Notes under the pieces: generated by a model
Databases searched by the model: none
The model's input: the letters and a program-made list of their open reading frames with translations, nothing else
What the model was told of the DNA's origin: nothing
Part shown: positions 35,918 to 45,189 of the stretch, piece after piece
Layout of the letters: each line of letters starts with the position of its first letter
How positions within the stretch are numbered: position 1 is the stretch's first letter
NCBI RefSeq assembly: GCF_020880695.1
Contig: NZ_JAJIWO010000001.1
Location: 434,001 to 498,000 of the forward strand
Source of the DNA: Mucilaginibacter sp. UR6-11
GTDB lineage: Bacteria > Bacteroidota > Bacteroidia > Sphingobacteriales > Sphingobacteriaceae
Direction: 5' to 3'
Length of the DNA: 64,000 nt
Made by a program: the position numbers and the translations under genes

Positions 35918-36056
35918 TTGCAATAAGTTAAATATCAGTTTAAAACAAAAATGATGCAGCAAGGCTTAAAAAGCCCGATTATAATTGGCAGTTGCAAAAT
36001 ATCGTTTTTTATTGAAATTAACTATCCCTAACTGTCCTTATGTCCGCGGACGCCGG

Positions 36057-37001
36057 TTATTTGAGCACCACCCTTGTTGCCCCATAGCCAAACTTCTCTT
36101 TAAGCGCATCCATAAAAGTTTGTACTTTGGGATGCTTACTTAAAGCCTTGTGGATCTCGTGGCGCAATATGCCATTGCCGGCACCGTGAATAAAAACGAC
36201 ATCATGCAGCTGGTGCACAATTGCCGAGTCGAGTGCTTTGTTAAAATGGTCGAGCTGGATCTTTTGTATTTCTGCACTGCTTAAAAACTGGTAATCGTCG
36301 CGCAGTTTTTCAATATGCAAATCAATTTCGCGTTGTGGCTTTTGTACAGCTACCTTTTCTTCGGCGGGTTTATAAAAAGCTTCTTTCAATTGCCGGGCGT
36401 CTATTACAAAGTCGGGCTCATCTAATTGTATAAGCCAACCCTGCTGATTTAGTACCGGCAAACTCTTTTTACTACCTGCAAAATCTTTGGCTTTAAATTT
36501 CTCTGAAACAGTAAGCGGTGCAGGTACTTCTATATTTTGTGTGGTATAATACAATACGTTTATTGTCAGCCTGGGCCATAACTGCAGGTCTGCCAGTTGG
36601 GCCGAGTAAATTTTAACGGCGGATTGGGGCGCTATAATACCTGCATATTCGCCTTTAAAACCGTTTTTGTCAGTTATCAGCGTCGCCAATAACCGGAACG
36701 TGGTATCATTGATCAAATTAAAATGCACTACCGAATTTGCTTTGGCATCGGCAACAACACCCAGGTAAACACCTTTGGTTTTAAATTCGGCGGCAGGTGT
36801 TTGCGGCTCGCTGGTTGCGGCCGTTGTTTCGCTGCCGGCAGCTTTGTAGCCATGCACCAGGGTAACTTTGCGGGCTAGTACCGGTATCTCAAAATCATCC
36901 TCGCCGGTTACACCTATCATATCCTCATCAATAATGCGGGTGATAAAACCTTCCATCTTCTCGTCAACAAACCTTACAAAGTCGCCTAATTTATATTGCA
37001 T
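36057..37001 (-). CDS. DUF2027 protein with C-terminal Smr domain
   Basis: 314 residues. The N-terminal 'YKLGDFVRFVDEKMEGFITRII' begins a Tudor-like barrel. The middle DUF2027 domain has GVYLGVVAD. The C-terminal Smr domain has 'IDLHIEKLRDDY' and 'HGAGNGILRHEIHKAL'. This combination is typical of Bacteroidota. Smr domains are nicking nucleases or RNA cleavage factors, including ones that cut mRNA at collided ribosomes. A role in nucleic-acid quality control is a fair inference. Single gene. Confidence 0.9.
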   Translation of the reverse strand: MQYKLGDFVRFVDEKMEGFITRIIDEDMIGVTGEDDFEIPVLARKVTLVHGYKAAGSETTAATSEPQTPAAEFKTKGVYLGVVADAKANSVVHFNLINDTTFRLLATLITDKNGFKGEYAGIIAPQSAVKIYSAQLADLQLWPRLTINVLYYTTQNIEVPAPLTVSEKFKAKDFAGSKKSLPVLNQQGWLIQLDEPDFVIDARQLKEAFYKPAEEKVAVQKPQREIDLHIEKLRDDYQFLSSAEIQKIQLDHFNKALDSAIVHQLHDVVFIHGAGNGILRHEIHKALSKHPKVQTFMDALKEKFGYGATRVVLK

Positions 37002-37120
37002 AACTATTTATCCTTTTAACAGAGCAAATCTACTTTATATATCTACTGTAGTTACAACAAAGTTTATTAATAAACTTTGTTTGTTATTTTTGCAAAAAAC
37101 ATCAGCCTGATAATTAAACT

Positions 37121-37621
37121 ATGGAAATTCTTAAACCTGAACCGCTGGAGCCGCATTTACAATACAAAGTATTTGTACATAACTTAAACCGGATATATTT
37201 TGCCAAGACCTACCTGGATAAAAAAATGTTGAACCTGATTGACATGGCTTCATTTAAAGGCTTAAAACTGGGCATGCGCGAGTTTTGGGATGATGTTAAA
37301 AAACAGATTGCCCGCATGGATAAGATCTATGAACTGATTAATGAGTTGCCGTCTGATAAAAATTGCAATCCTTTAAAAGCTATTGTTAAAGACGAGTTTT
37401 GCCTGGACGAAAAGCACGACATAGCTATCCTGAATGATATGGACCTGATTATGTACATGCAGATGCTTGAGCATATAAATATAGCCTGCTATGGCCTGTT
37501 AAAAGTGATTGCCAAACAACTTAAATACCAGGAAATTGAACAATTGCTAAAAGAATGTTTTGACGAGTGCGTGGATAATGACCAGTTATTTGTACTGATA
37601 GCAAACGAATATGTATTGTAG
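37121..37621 (+). CDS. DUF892 (YciE/YciF)-like ferritin-fold protein
   Basis: 166 residues, nearly all helical. 'FVHNLNRIYFAKTYLDKKMLNLI', 'QIARMDKIYELINELPSDKNCNPLKAIVKD' and 'QMLEHINIACYGLLKVIAKQL' follow the four-helix pattern of DUF892, a ferritin-like family induced by stress. Acidic ligands are fewer than in true di-iron proteins, so metal binding is uncertain. A strong hairpin follows the gene. Confidence 0.7.
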   Translation: MEILKPEPLEPHLQYKVFVHNLNRIYFAKTYLDKKMLNLIDMASFKGLKLGMREFWDDVKKQIARMDKIYELINELPSDKNCNPLKAIVKDEFCLDEKHDIAILNDMDLIMYMQMLEHINIACYGLLKVIAKQLKYQEIEQLLKECFDECVDNDQLFVLIANEYVL

Positions 37622-37632
37622 CAGCAACGGGG

Positions 37633-37689
37633 AATAGCTATAAAAAAATTAAGCCACCTGCATAAAGCAAGTGGCTCGTTATAGCTATT
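37633..37689 (+). terminator. Long nested inverted repeat after the DUF892 gene
   Basis: Outer arms AATAGCTATA (37633-37642) and TATAGCTATT (37680-37689), inner arms AGCCAC and GTGGCT. The structure starts 12 bp after the stop codon and acts probably as a terminator, although the T run after it is short. Confidence 0.65.
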
Positions 37690-37912
37690 TAATACCCCTA
37701 TTAAAATAACCTGCTGTAAAGTAAAAGAATATTTTATCACCCTCCAAAAAAACGTCGGTACTATTATTAAAATCTGACGAATAAGTTAGTATTTTGACAA
37801 TTTTGCAATTAAATTTTTTCAAAACCGGCTGTTCCAAATTGGAGAATATCTGTTGTGGTATACGCCCCCGGCCCTCATTAACCCGTTTATTTTGCTATTA
37901 TTGATAATTAAT

Positions 37913-37972
37913 AGGCGTTAAAATCCTATTTTTAGCGCCTCAAACCCGATGAAGACCAACAGGTCTTTGAGG
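37913..37972 (+). promoter_or_regulatory. Structured leader before the aspartate kinase gene
   Basis: Two stems that share bases. Stem 1: AGGCGTTAAAA (37913-37923) pairs with TTTTAGCGCCT (37930-37940). Stem 2: CCTCAA plus AGACC (37938-37943 and 37953-37957) pairs with GGTCTTTGAGG (37962-37972) around an AACA loop. Bases 37938-37940 belong to both, so the stems exclude each other. The leader ends 18 bp before the ATG at 37991. This could be regulatory or a palindromic genomic repeat. The rest of the 369-bp gap (37622-37990) has no gene. Confidence 0.5.
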
Positions 37973-37990
37973 TTAACAGAATTAAAAAAA

Positions 37991-39301
37991 ATGAAAGTTT
38001 TAAAATTTGGGGGAACATCCGTAGGAAGCCCGGAGCGTATGAAAGCGCTTTTGGATATTATTGATGCGTCCGAAAGGCAAATTGTCGTGCTGTCTGCTGT
38101 ATCGGGCACAACAAATAGTTTGGTTGAAATTGGTCAGGCGTACTTAGCCGGAGATAAGGCTAAGGCTGCTTCACTGATCGCTGCATTAAAGAGTAAGTAC
38201 GAAGTATTTATAAAAGAGCTATTTGCCAGCCCCGAATTTTTAGCCCAGGGCAAGGAAGTTATTGATTATCATTTTTCGTTAATCAGCAGTTTTGCTAACG
38301 ACCTGTTTACCCCCATTGAAGATAAGATCATTTTGGCGCAGGGCGAGTTGCTGTCAACCACCTTATACCATGTCTATTTAAAGGAGACAGGTGTTCCGTC
38401 TGTTTTATTGCCCGCACTGGATTTTATGAAAACCGATGAGGATAATGAGCCGATAGTTGACTATATCACCACGCACCTTACCCCTTTGCTTGACCAGGCG
38501 CCCGACAATAACCTGTTTATCACCCAGGGATATATTTGCCGCAACGCCTTTGGTGAAATTGATAACCTGCGCCGCGGCGGAAGCGATTATACCGCATCAT
38601 TAATTGGAGCCGGCATCCGCAGTGAGGAAGTGCAGATCTGGACGGATATTGACGGCATGCATAACAATGACCCGCGGATTGTTAATGGCACCAAACCAAT
38701 TGCACAGCTATCGTTTGATGAAGCTGCCGAGCTGGCTTATTTTGGCGCAAAGATATTGCATCCGCAAAGCGTGTTCCCGGCACAGAAATATAAAATACCG
38801 GTGCGTTTATTGAACACCATGGACCCGCAGGCCCAGGGCACCTTGATTACCAACGACAGCGAAAAAAATCAGATCAAATCAATAGCCGCTAAAGACGGTA
38901 TAACCGCCGTTAAGATAAATTCAAGCCGTATGCTATTGGCTTATGGTTTTTTGCGCCGGGTATTTGAGGTATTTGAACGTTATAAAACGTCAATAGATAT
39001 GATCACCACTTCAGAAGTCGCGGTGTCATTAACTATTGATGATACCACACATCTTGATGAAATATTAGGCGAGCTTAAAGCTTTCGGCGATGTAGAGGTA
39101 GACAGCGATCAAACCATTATTTGCGTGGTAGGAGATTTTGCTGCTGACAAGCACGGCTTTGGTTCGCGCGTGTTAGAGGCTATCAAACATTTACCTCTGC
39201 GTATGATATCTTACGGTGGCAGTAACCACAACCTGTCAGTACTGGTTAAAACCGAAGATAAGGTGGAAGCTTTAAGAAGTTTACATAGCAGGTTGTTTTA
39301 G
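37991..39301 (+). CDS. lysC: Aspartate kinase, monofunctional
   Basis: 436 residues from the ATG at 37991 (MKVLKFGGTSVGSPERM); the 14 codons upstream in frame are leader. KFGGTSVG is the ATP-binding signature, 'NLRRGGSDYTASLIGAGI' is the aspartate/phosphate loop, and two C-terminal ACT domains (about 300-436) allow feedback by lysine or threonine. It phosphorylates aspartate, the first step to lysine, threonine and methionine. lysA follows 66 bp downstream, which suggests lysine control. The leader carries mutually exclusive hairpins. Confidence 0.93.
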   Translation: MKVLKFGGTSVGSPERMKALLDIIDASERQIVVLSAVSGTTNSLVEIGQAYLAGDKAKAASLIAALKSKYEVFIKELFASPEFLAQGKEVIDYHFSLISSFANDLFTPIEDKIILAQGELLSTTLYHVYLKETGVPSVLLPALDFMKTDEDNEPIVDYITTHLTPLLDQAPDNNLFITQGYICRNAFGEIDNLRRGGSDYTASLIGAGIRSEEVQIWTDIDGMHNNDPRIVNGTKPIAQLSFDEAAELAYFGAKILHPQSVFPAQKYKIPVRLLNTMDPQAQGTLITNDSEKNQIKSIAAKDGITAVKINSSRMLLAYGFLRRVFEVFERYKTSIDMITTSEVAVSLTIDDTTHLDEILGELKAFGDVEVDSDQTIICVVGDFAADKHGFGSRVLEAIKHLPLRMISYGGSNHNLSVLVKTEDKVEALRSLHSRLF

Positions 39302-39367
39302 TGTCGGATCCCCGAATTTAGATTTCGGATCTTTGACTTTTTAATTTTGATTTTTGACTTAATATCA

Positions 39368-40528
39368 ATGTTTAATCCAGATACCATTACCCGTTTTAAC
39401 AATACCGAAACACCTTTTTATTATTATGATATGGGGGTGCTTAACCAAACTTTGCAGGCTTGTCATAACGCTTCGGCTAAGTATGGGTTCCATGTGCATT
39501 ATGCACTGAAAGCCAATTTTAATCCGAAGGTGCTGGATATGGTTCGGTCGTTTGGGTTTGGGGCCGATTGCGTAAGCGGTAACGAAGTAAAAGCAGCTGT
39601 TGAACATGGCTTTAGTAAAACGCAGGTTGTTTTTGCCGGCGTAGGTAAATCAGACAAAGAAATAAACCTGGCGCTTGATACCGATATATTTTGCTTTAAT
39701 GTTGAATCGGTGCAGGAACTTTACATTATCAACGAGCTGGCGAAAGCCAAAAACAAAACTGCAAAAGTAGCTATCCGCATTAACCCTAATGTTGACGCGC
39801 ATACCCACCACTTTATCACTACCGGTCTTGACGAAAATAAATTTGGCGTTAATACCTGGCAACTAAGCGAGGTAATTGAGGCTTTACGTGCCTGCCCTAA
39901 CATTCAATTTTTGGGTGTGCATTTTCATATCGGCTCGCAAATAACCGATATGGAGGTTTACAAAAGCCTTTGTATCCGCATCAATGAAATACAAACCTGG
40001 TTTGAAGATCATGGGTTTACCGTTAAAGTATTAAATGCCGGCGGCGGTTTGGGGGTAGACTATCATAACCCCGATACCAATACGATAAGCGATTTTGAAA
40101 GCTATTTTAAAGTGTTTAAAGACTTCTTAAATGTCCGCGCCGACCAGGAAGTACATTTTGAACTGGGCCGCGCACTGGTGGCACAATGCGCTTCATTGGT
40201 ATCCAGGGTGCTATATGTTAAAAACGGACAGAAAAAGAATTTCCTGGTGCTGGATGCCGGTATGACGGAACTGATCCGCCCCATGCTGTACCAGGCCTAT
40301 CATGAGATAGAAAACCTGACTCAAAAGTCACAACCGCAAACCCGGGATCTAAAATACGATGTTGTGGGGCCGATATGCGAGAGCACCGATTGTTTCCGTA
40401 AGGATGTTGATTTGCCGGAGTCATTCCGTGGTGATTTGATCGCGGTACGAACAGCAGGAGCCTACGGCGAGGTAATGGCATCGGGTTATAACCTGCGCGA
40501 CAGGGTGCAAAGCGTATACTCAGACTAG
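39368..40528 (+). CDS. lysA: Diaminopimelate decarboxylase
   Basis: 386 residues from ATG 39368 (MFNPDTITRFNN); a TTG 21 bp upstream is less likely. 'FHVHYALKANFNPKVL' holds the PLP lysine, 'FLGVHFHIGSQI' the next active-site block, 'VLNAGGGLGVDY' the phosphate-binding Gly-rich loop and 'GPICESTDCF' the subunit-interface Cys/Glu. It makes L-lysine from meso-diaminopimelate. It lies just after the aspartate kinase gene and probably shares its transcript. Confidence 0.95.
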   Translation: MFNPDTITRFNNTETPFYYYDMGVLNQTLQACHNASAKYGFHVHYALKANFNPKVLDMVRSFGFGADCVSGNEVKAAVEHGFSKTQVVFAGVGKSDKEINLALDTDIFCFNVESVQELYIINELAKAKNKTAKVAIRINPNVDAHTHHFITTGLDENKFGVNTWQLSEVIEALRACPNIQFLGVHFHIGSQITDMEVYKSLCIRINEIQTWFEDHGFTVKVLNAGGGLGVDYHNPDTNTISDFESYFKVFKDFLNVRADQEVHFELGRALVAQCASLVSRVLYVKNGQKKNFLVLDAGMTELIRPMLYQAYHEIENLTQKSQPQTRDLKYDVVGPICESTDCFRKDVDLPESFRGDLIAVRTAGAYGEVMASGYNLRDRVQSVYSD

Positions 40529-40592
40529 ATTTATTCCTGTCTTACACCCCATTACCTTGGCCGGCCCCTATTATAATTACGCCTGCATGGCA

Positions 40593-40620
40593 TTTGTTAC
40601 AAATTATTATTCGTACCTTG
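40593..40620 (+). promoter_or_regulatory. Possible Bacteroidota-type promoter for the cold-shock gene
   Basis: TTTG at 40593-40596, 17 bp, then TACCTTG(C) at 40614-40620, close to the TTTG-N17-20-TAnnTTTG consensus of the primary sigma factor in this phylum. Transcription would start near 40627, giving a short leader before the ATG at 40642. A similar TTTG-N17-TACCTT pair precedes the YtxH gene (41045-41071). Confidence 0.45.
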
Positions 40621-40641
40621 CGCACTTTAATAATTAAAATA

Positions 40642-40836
40642 ATGCAAAAAGAAGGAACAGTAAAATTTTTCAATGAAACAAAAGGGTTCGGATTTATTAC
40701 ACCAAACAGCGGTGGTCAGGACGTATTTGTTCATTCAACAGGTCTGATCGACGAAATCCGTGAAAACGATAAAGTTGAGTTCGAAGTAGAGAACGGCAGA
40801 AAAGGCCTTAATGCGGTTAATGTAAAGGTTATATAA
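40642..40836 (+). CDS. Cold-shock domain protein (CspA family)
   Basis: 64 residues from ATG 40642 (MQKEGTVKFFNETKGFGFI). The RNP-1 motif KGFGFI and RNP-2-like DVFVHST are intact. It binds single-stranded RNA and DNA and melts RNA structure; many family members are constitutive. The frame extends 16 codons upstream into the promoter, which is not coding. A strong terminator follows. Confidence 0.95.
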   Translation: MQKEGTVKFFNETKGFGFITPNSGGQDVFVHSTGLIDEIRENDKVEFEVENGRKGLNAVNVKVI

Positions 40837-40863
40837 TTATATATCATTTTCTAACGTATTTAA

Positions 40864-40896
40864 AAACATCCGCCCTCCCGGCGGATGTTTTTTTTT
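40864..40896 (+). terminator. Intrinsic terminator after the cold-shock gene
   Basis: AAACATCCGCC and GGCGGATGTTT form an 11-bp stem around CTCCC, followed by a run of Ts (to 40896), 28 bp after the stop codon. Confidence 0.92.
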
Positions 40897-41095
40897 GCCC
40901 CACCCCGACCGGGCAGATAAATTGAATTTGATATAAAATCCTGTAAGTGTGCTATTCAGTACAAAGTGACCGCTATTATCTAACGGCGCAAACCAATTAC
41001 GCAGTTTAAGCCCCCTCTTCGTTGGCAAGGGGCGCGACCGGGCTTTTGGCACTGTTGTTGTATAATACCTTATAGCTAAAAAACGAAAAAACATT

Positions 41096-41482
41096 ATGAA
41101 AGATCAATCAAAAGTTATAGCAGCCTTATTAGTAGGCGCAGCAGCAGGAGCAGTCCTTGGATTATTATTTGCGCCTGACAGTGGTGAAGAAACCAGAGGA
41201 AGTTTAGCAGGTTATGCAGACGACATTGTGGGCAAAGCAAAAGACAAGGCCCGTTCTGCAACAGATAACCTTAAAGGATACGGCAGCGAAGTTGTTGACC
41301 GGGTTAAATCAAAATACAGCGACGCGGTTAACGACCTGTACAATTACAGAGACGGTGTGAGTGACGACATTCATTTAAAAGCTGATGAGGTTGCCGATTC
41401 TGCTCAGGATAATATTAATAATGCCAAATCAAAAGTAAAAAATGCTGCTGATGATTTGAATGATTCTATACAACAAGCTTAA
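41096..41482 (+). CDS. YtxH-domain protein
   Basis: 128 residues. An N-terminal glycine/alanine-rich membrane helix (ALLVGAAAGAVLGLLFAPDSGEETR) is followed by a long helix-forming tail with repeated Lys/Asp/Ala (GKAKDKARSATDN, DKAV-like repeats). This is the YtxH family linked with general stress responses. A TTTG-N17-TACCTTAT promoter-like pair lies about 25 bp upstream. Confidence 0.9.
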   Translation: MKDQSKVIAALLVGAAAGAVLGLLFAPDSGEETRGSLAGYADDIVGKAKDKARSATDNLKGYGSEVVDRVKSKYSDAVNDLYNYRDGVSDDIHLKADEVADSAQDNINNAKSKVKNAADDLNDSIQQA

Positions 41483-41524
41483 AATGCATTATTGTTCAAC
41501 AGAACGGTAACAACATAAAACTTT

Positions 41525-41563
41525 AAAAAAAAGACTGCCTAGTTTAAGGCAGTCTTTTTTTTT
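41525..41563 (+). terminator. Intrinsic terminator after the YtxH gene
   Basis: AAAGACTGCCT-AGTTTA-AGGCAGTCTTT with A and T runs on either side, 43 bp after the stop codon. Confidence 0.92.
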
Positions 41564-41662
41564 GTCTTTTTTGGTGGTAAATAATTTTTTTATGAAATAA
41601 AAAAATTAAAGTTATATATTTAACCTATGTCATTGATTTGTTAGATACAAACAACAACATAC

Positions 41663-41763
41663 CCGGTAACTGCTAAGTACCGGCAAACCATTATAAATTA
41701 TAAAAGTATTAAAGGGAGCAGTTTGCGCTATTACTGTGCATTTTCCCCGGTATCCATACCGGG
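41663..41763 (+). promoter_or_regulatory. Two related hairpins ahead of the VCBS lipoprotein gene
   Basis: CCGGTA (41663-41668) pairs with TACCGG (41678-41683), and CCCGGTA (41746-41752) pairs with TACCGGG (41757-41763). Both stems carry the same CCGGTA/TACCGG sequence, so arms of one could pair with arms of the other. They sit in the 358-bp gene-free gap between 41482 and 41841. Role unknown. Confidence 0.4.
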
Positions 41764-41840
41764 ATTTAGGCACTATTTTTCATAGTAAACTACTGTTTCA
41801 CGAAAAGGCATGACTATTATACCTAATATTAGAACCTTAT

Positions 41841-44800
41841 ATGTTAAAAATTTACGTAGCTATTTGCTGTATTGCTATTTTATCCGGATGTAGCCGTTCA
41901 GGCAAGGATAATTCAAATATCGCGACAGAAAAACCACTCTTTACCTTACTGGATTCTTCTAAAACAGGAGTTTTGTTTAATAATAAGATCACAGAAGATT
42001 TTAACAAAAATATTTTAAACTACCAGGCCTTCTATAATGGCGGTGGTGTAGCCGTTGGCGATATTAACGGCGATGGCTTGGAAGACATCTATTTTTCGGG
42101 TAATATGACTTCGAATAAATTGTATCTAAATCGTGGTAATTTGAAGTTTGATGATATTACCGACCAAGCCGGCGTAGCAGGACGCGACAGCAGTTGGAAG
42201 ACCGGTGTAAATATGGTTGACGTTAACGGTGATGGTAAATTAGATATTTACCAATGCTATTCTGGCAAAGGCGACGGCAATAGCCGTAAGAACCAGCTTT
42301 TTATTAATCAGGGTTTGGATTCGCGCGGTGTGCCAATATTTAAAGACGAAGCAGAATCGTATGGCCTCGCCGATTCGTCGTATAGTACCCAATCTTACTT
42401 TTTCGATTATGACGGTGACGGCGACCTTGATCTTCTTTTAGTAAATGAAAACATCAAGGCATTGCATGATCTGGATGATGCCGTCATTCAGAAATTAAAA
42501 AACTCAATAGATCAGCAGGCGTGCTCAAAATTGTATAGAAATGATAACGGCCATTTTAAAGATGTAACCAAAGAAGCCGGGCTAGACATGTCGACGTTTT
42601 CTTTTGGCCTGGGTGCCGCTATTGCCGACATCAATTGCGACGGCTTGCCGGATATTTATTTATCCAACGACTTCTCCATCCCGGATAAGATGTATATCAA
42701 CAATGGCGACGGCACTTTTACTGATCAAATGCGCAACACGCTTGATCATATTAGCTTTTTTTCGATGGGTAACAGTATAACAGATGTTAACAATGACGGC
42801 CTTCCTGATATTTTCACCCTGGATATGCTTCCCGAAGACAATAAGAGGCAAAAACTACTCTCCAGTGTGGACAATTATGAAGCCTTTAATATTAACCTGC
42901 GCAATGGTTTTTATTACCAGTATATGCGCAATATGTTGCATATTAACAATGGCGACGGTACATTTAGTGAGATAGGCCAGTTGGCCGGTATTTCAAATAC
43001 AGATTGGAGCTGGGCACCCCTATTTGCCGATTATGATAACGACGGATGGAAAGACCTGTATGTTACAAACGGTTACATGCGCGATTTTACCAACATGGAC
43101 GTTATCAAGTTCAATGAAAATTATTTTGCGAGCATTAATGGCGAAATAGAACCAAGGCACGTATTAGACATGCTAAATAACATGCCATCATCCGACGTTA
43201 AAAACTACATCTTTAAAAATAACGGGGGGCTTAACTTTACCGATAAAGGGGCTGCCTGGGGCATTAACATTCCATCAAACAGTAATGGCGCAGTTTATAG
43301 TGACCTGGACAATGATGGGAACCTGGATCTGGTGATAAACAACATCAATCGCTCTGCCTTTATCTATAAAAACATGGGCAATCCGGCTAAACATTACCTC
43401 AACGTAAAGTTAGTTGGAGCCGGCAAAAACACCGGTGGCATAGGCGCATTAGTAACCGTGTTTAATAAAGGCAGGCAACAGGTTATTGAAGAAATGCCCT
43501 CAGCAGGGTACTTGTCGTCAGTATCTGCGCAGCTGCACTTTGGTTTGGGCAATGATAAAAAAATTGACTCGGTAAGGGTAGTATGGGTTGGTGGCAAACA
43601 ACAGGTTATAAAAAATGTGCCGGCTAATCAACTAATAACATTGAGGCAAAGCGAAGCTACAACTACCTATCAAAAACCCGTGGCGGTACCGCCAATATTC
43701 AAAGAGATATCATCGCCGCTGGCATCAGGACAGCAGCCTAATGAGATAAACGATTTTAAGCGCCAGCCCCTACTGGTTAACCCGCTTTCATTTGTGGGCC
43801 CGTGTATGGCCAGGGGCGATGTAAACGGTGATGGGCTGGAAGATGTATATGTTGGCGGCGATAGTAAAGAGGCCGGTACGTTGTTTATACAACAGCGGGG
43901 CGGTAAGTATATTAAAAACCAGCAGCCCTTTGTGGCCGACAAAGAAAGCCAGGATGCCGATGCGGTATTTTTTGATGCCAACGGCGATGGGCATATTGAT
44001 TTATATGTAGTGAGCGGCGGCTATGCTAATTTTAAGGATGCTGACCCATTATTTCAGGATAGGCTATACCTTAATGACGGTAAAGGCAATATGGTAAAGG
44101 CTACGGGTTCCTTACCGGCAATGCTGGTAAGTAAGAGTTGCGCGCGCGTAGGCGACTTTAATGGAGACGGCAAACCCGATCTGTTTGTAGGAGGGCGCAA
44201 CGCCGGCTCTAATTACCCGGAGGCACCAAAAAGCTTTATCCTTATTAACGACGGAAAAGGCCATTTTACAGATCAGATCAAAAAAATAGCTCCGGATCTG
44301 GAATATATAGGTATGGTGACTGATGCCGCAGTAATTGATATGAATGCCGATAAAAAACAAGATCTGGTATTAGTTGGCGATTGGCTACCGGTTAGTGTTT
44401 TCATAAACCAGGGCGGTAAATTAAAAAACCAGACAACTCACTATTTTGATAAGCAATACACAGGCTGGTGGAACAGCTTGAAGGTGGATGATTTTAACGG
44501 TGATGGTAAACCAGACCTGGTAGTAGGCAACCTGGGGCTTAACAGTCAATGCAAAGTGAATGATTCTGAACCTGCCGAACTTTACTATAAAGATTTTGAT
44601 GATAACGGCGCAATAGACCCCATACTTTGCTTTTATATTATGGGCAAAAGCTACCCATACCTTACCAGGGATGAACTGTTAGACCAGATGAGCATTATGC
44701 GTGGCCGCTTCTCTGATTATAAAAGCTATGCCGATGCTGGCATTAATGATGTATTTACTGATGAAGAAAGAAAGGGAGTGAAAATATTAAAAACCAATTA

Positions 44801-45152
44801 TTTAGCAACGGCTTATTTTGAAAGTACGGCAAGCGGCAAATTCAAAGAGAAAGCATTGCCTGTGCAGGCCCAGTACTCCCCGGTCTTCACCATTACCTCA
44901 CTTGATTATGACGGTGATGGACATAAAGACCTTTTGCTTTGCGGCAATATCTATCACTCGCGTATTCGTTTTGGGCGGTATGATGCCAACCATGGTATGT
45001 TGTTTAAAGGCGATGGCAAAGGCGGGTTCAAGTATGTGCCCGAACAGCAAAGCGGCTTAAAACTAAAAGGCGATGTCAGAAGTGTGATCACTGTCAACAA
45101 TACTTTGTTTGTAGGTATCAATCAGCAAAAAATGAGAGCTTTTAAGTTTTAA
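41841..45152 (+). CDS. VCBS/FG-GAP repeat lipoprotein with ASPIC/UnbV domain
   Basis: 1103 residues. A lipobox (IAILSGCS, Cys17) makes it a lipoprotein. At least eight FG-GAP/VCBS calcium-binding repeats are seen (DINGDGLEDIYFSG, DVNGDGKLDIYQ, DYDGDGDLDLLL, DVNNDGLPDIF, DFNGDGKPDLFVGG and others), as in CRTAC1-like beta-propellers. An ASPIC/UnbV segment lies at about 535-600 (LNVKLVGAGKNTGGIGA, VRVVWVGGKQQVI). Probably outer-membrane or surface exposed. It is followed 37 bp later by a PAP2 haloperoxidase gene, a pairing common in Bacteroidota. Function unknown; adhesion or protein-protein contact is likely. Confidence 0.9.
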   Translation: MLKIYVAICCIAILSGCSRSGKDNSNIATEKPLFTLLDSSKTGVLFNNKITEDFNKNILNYQAFYNGGGVAVGDINGDGLEDIYFSGNMTSNKLYLNRGNLKFDDITDQAGVAGRDSSWKTGVNMVDVNGDGKLDIYQCYSGKGDGNSRKNQLFINQGLDSRGVPIFKDEAESYGLADSSYSTQSYFFDYDGDGDLDLLLVNENIKALHDLDDAVIQKLKNSIDQQACSKLYRNDNGHFKDVTKEAGLDMSTFSFGLGAAIADINCDGLPDIYLSNDFSIPDKMYINNGDGTFTDQMRNTLDHISFFSMGNSITDVNNDGLPDIFTLDMLPEDNKRQKLLSSVDNYEAFNINLRNGFYYQYMRNMLHINNGDGTFSEIGQLAGISNTDWSWAPLFADYDNDGWKDLYVTNGYMRDFTNMDVIKFNENYFASINGEIEPRHVLDMLNNMPSSDVKNYIFKNNGGLNFTDKGAAWGINIPSNSNGAVYSDLDNDGNLDLVINNINRSAFIYKNMGNPAKHYLNVKLVGAGKNTGGIGALVTVFNKGRQQVIEEMPSAGYLSSVSAQLHFGLGNDKKIDSVRVVWVGGKQQVIKNVPANQLITLRQSEATTTYQKPVAVPPIFKEISSPLASGQQPNEINDFKRQPLLVNPLSFVGPCMARGDVNGDGLEDVYVGGDSKEAGTLFIQQRGGKYIKNQQPFVADKESQDADAVFFDANGDGHIDLYVVSGGYANFKDADPLFQDRLYLNDGKGNMVKATGSLPAMLVSKSCARVGDFNGDGKPDLFVGGRNAGSNYPEAPKSFILINDGKGHFTDQIKKIAPDLEYIGMVTDAAVIDMNADKKQDLVLVGDWLPVSVFINQGGKLKNQTTHYFDKQYTGWWNSLKVDDFNGDGKPDLVVGNLGLNSQCKVNDSEPAELYYKDFDDNGAIDPILCFYIMGKSYPYLTRDELLDQMSIMRGRFSDYKSYADAGINDVFTDEERKGVKILKTNYLATAYFESTASGKFKEKALPVQAQYSPVFTITSLDYDGDGHKDLLLCGNIYHSRIRFGRYDANHGMLFKGDGKGGFKYVPEQQSGLKLKGDVRSVITVNNTLFVGINQQKMRAFKF

Positions 45153-45189
45153 AAAAGTAAATTTTAACCTATATAAAAATTATACACAA

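Noticed and set aside
41009..41037. CCCCCTCTTCG...GGGGC segment as a second copy of the 23592 repeat
   Set aside because: Only loosely similar and the stem is imperfect; not enough to call a repeat family within this window.
43670..43981. 103-codon minus-strand frame inside the VCBS gene
   Set aside because: A shadow of the calcium-binding repeats; low-complexity Ser/Pro composition.
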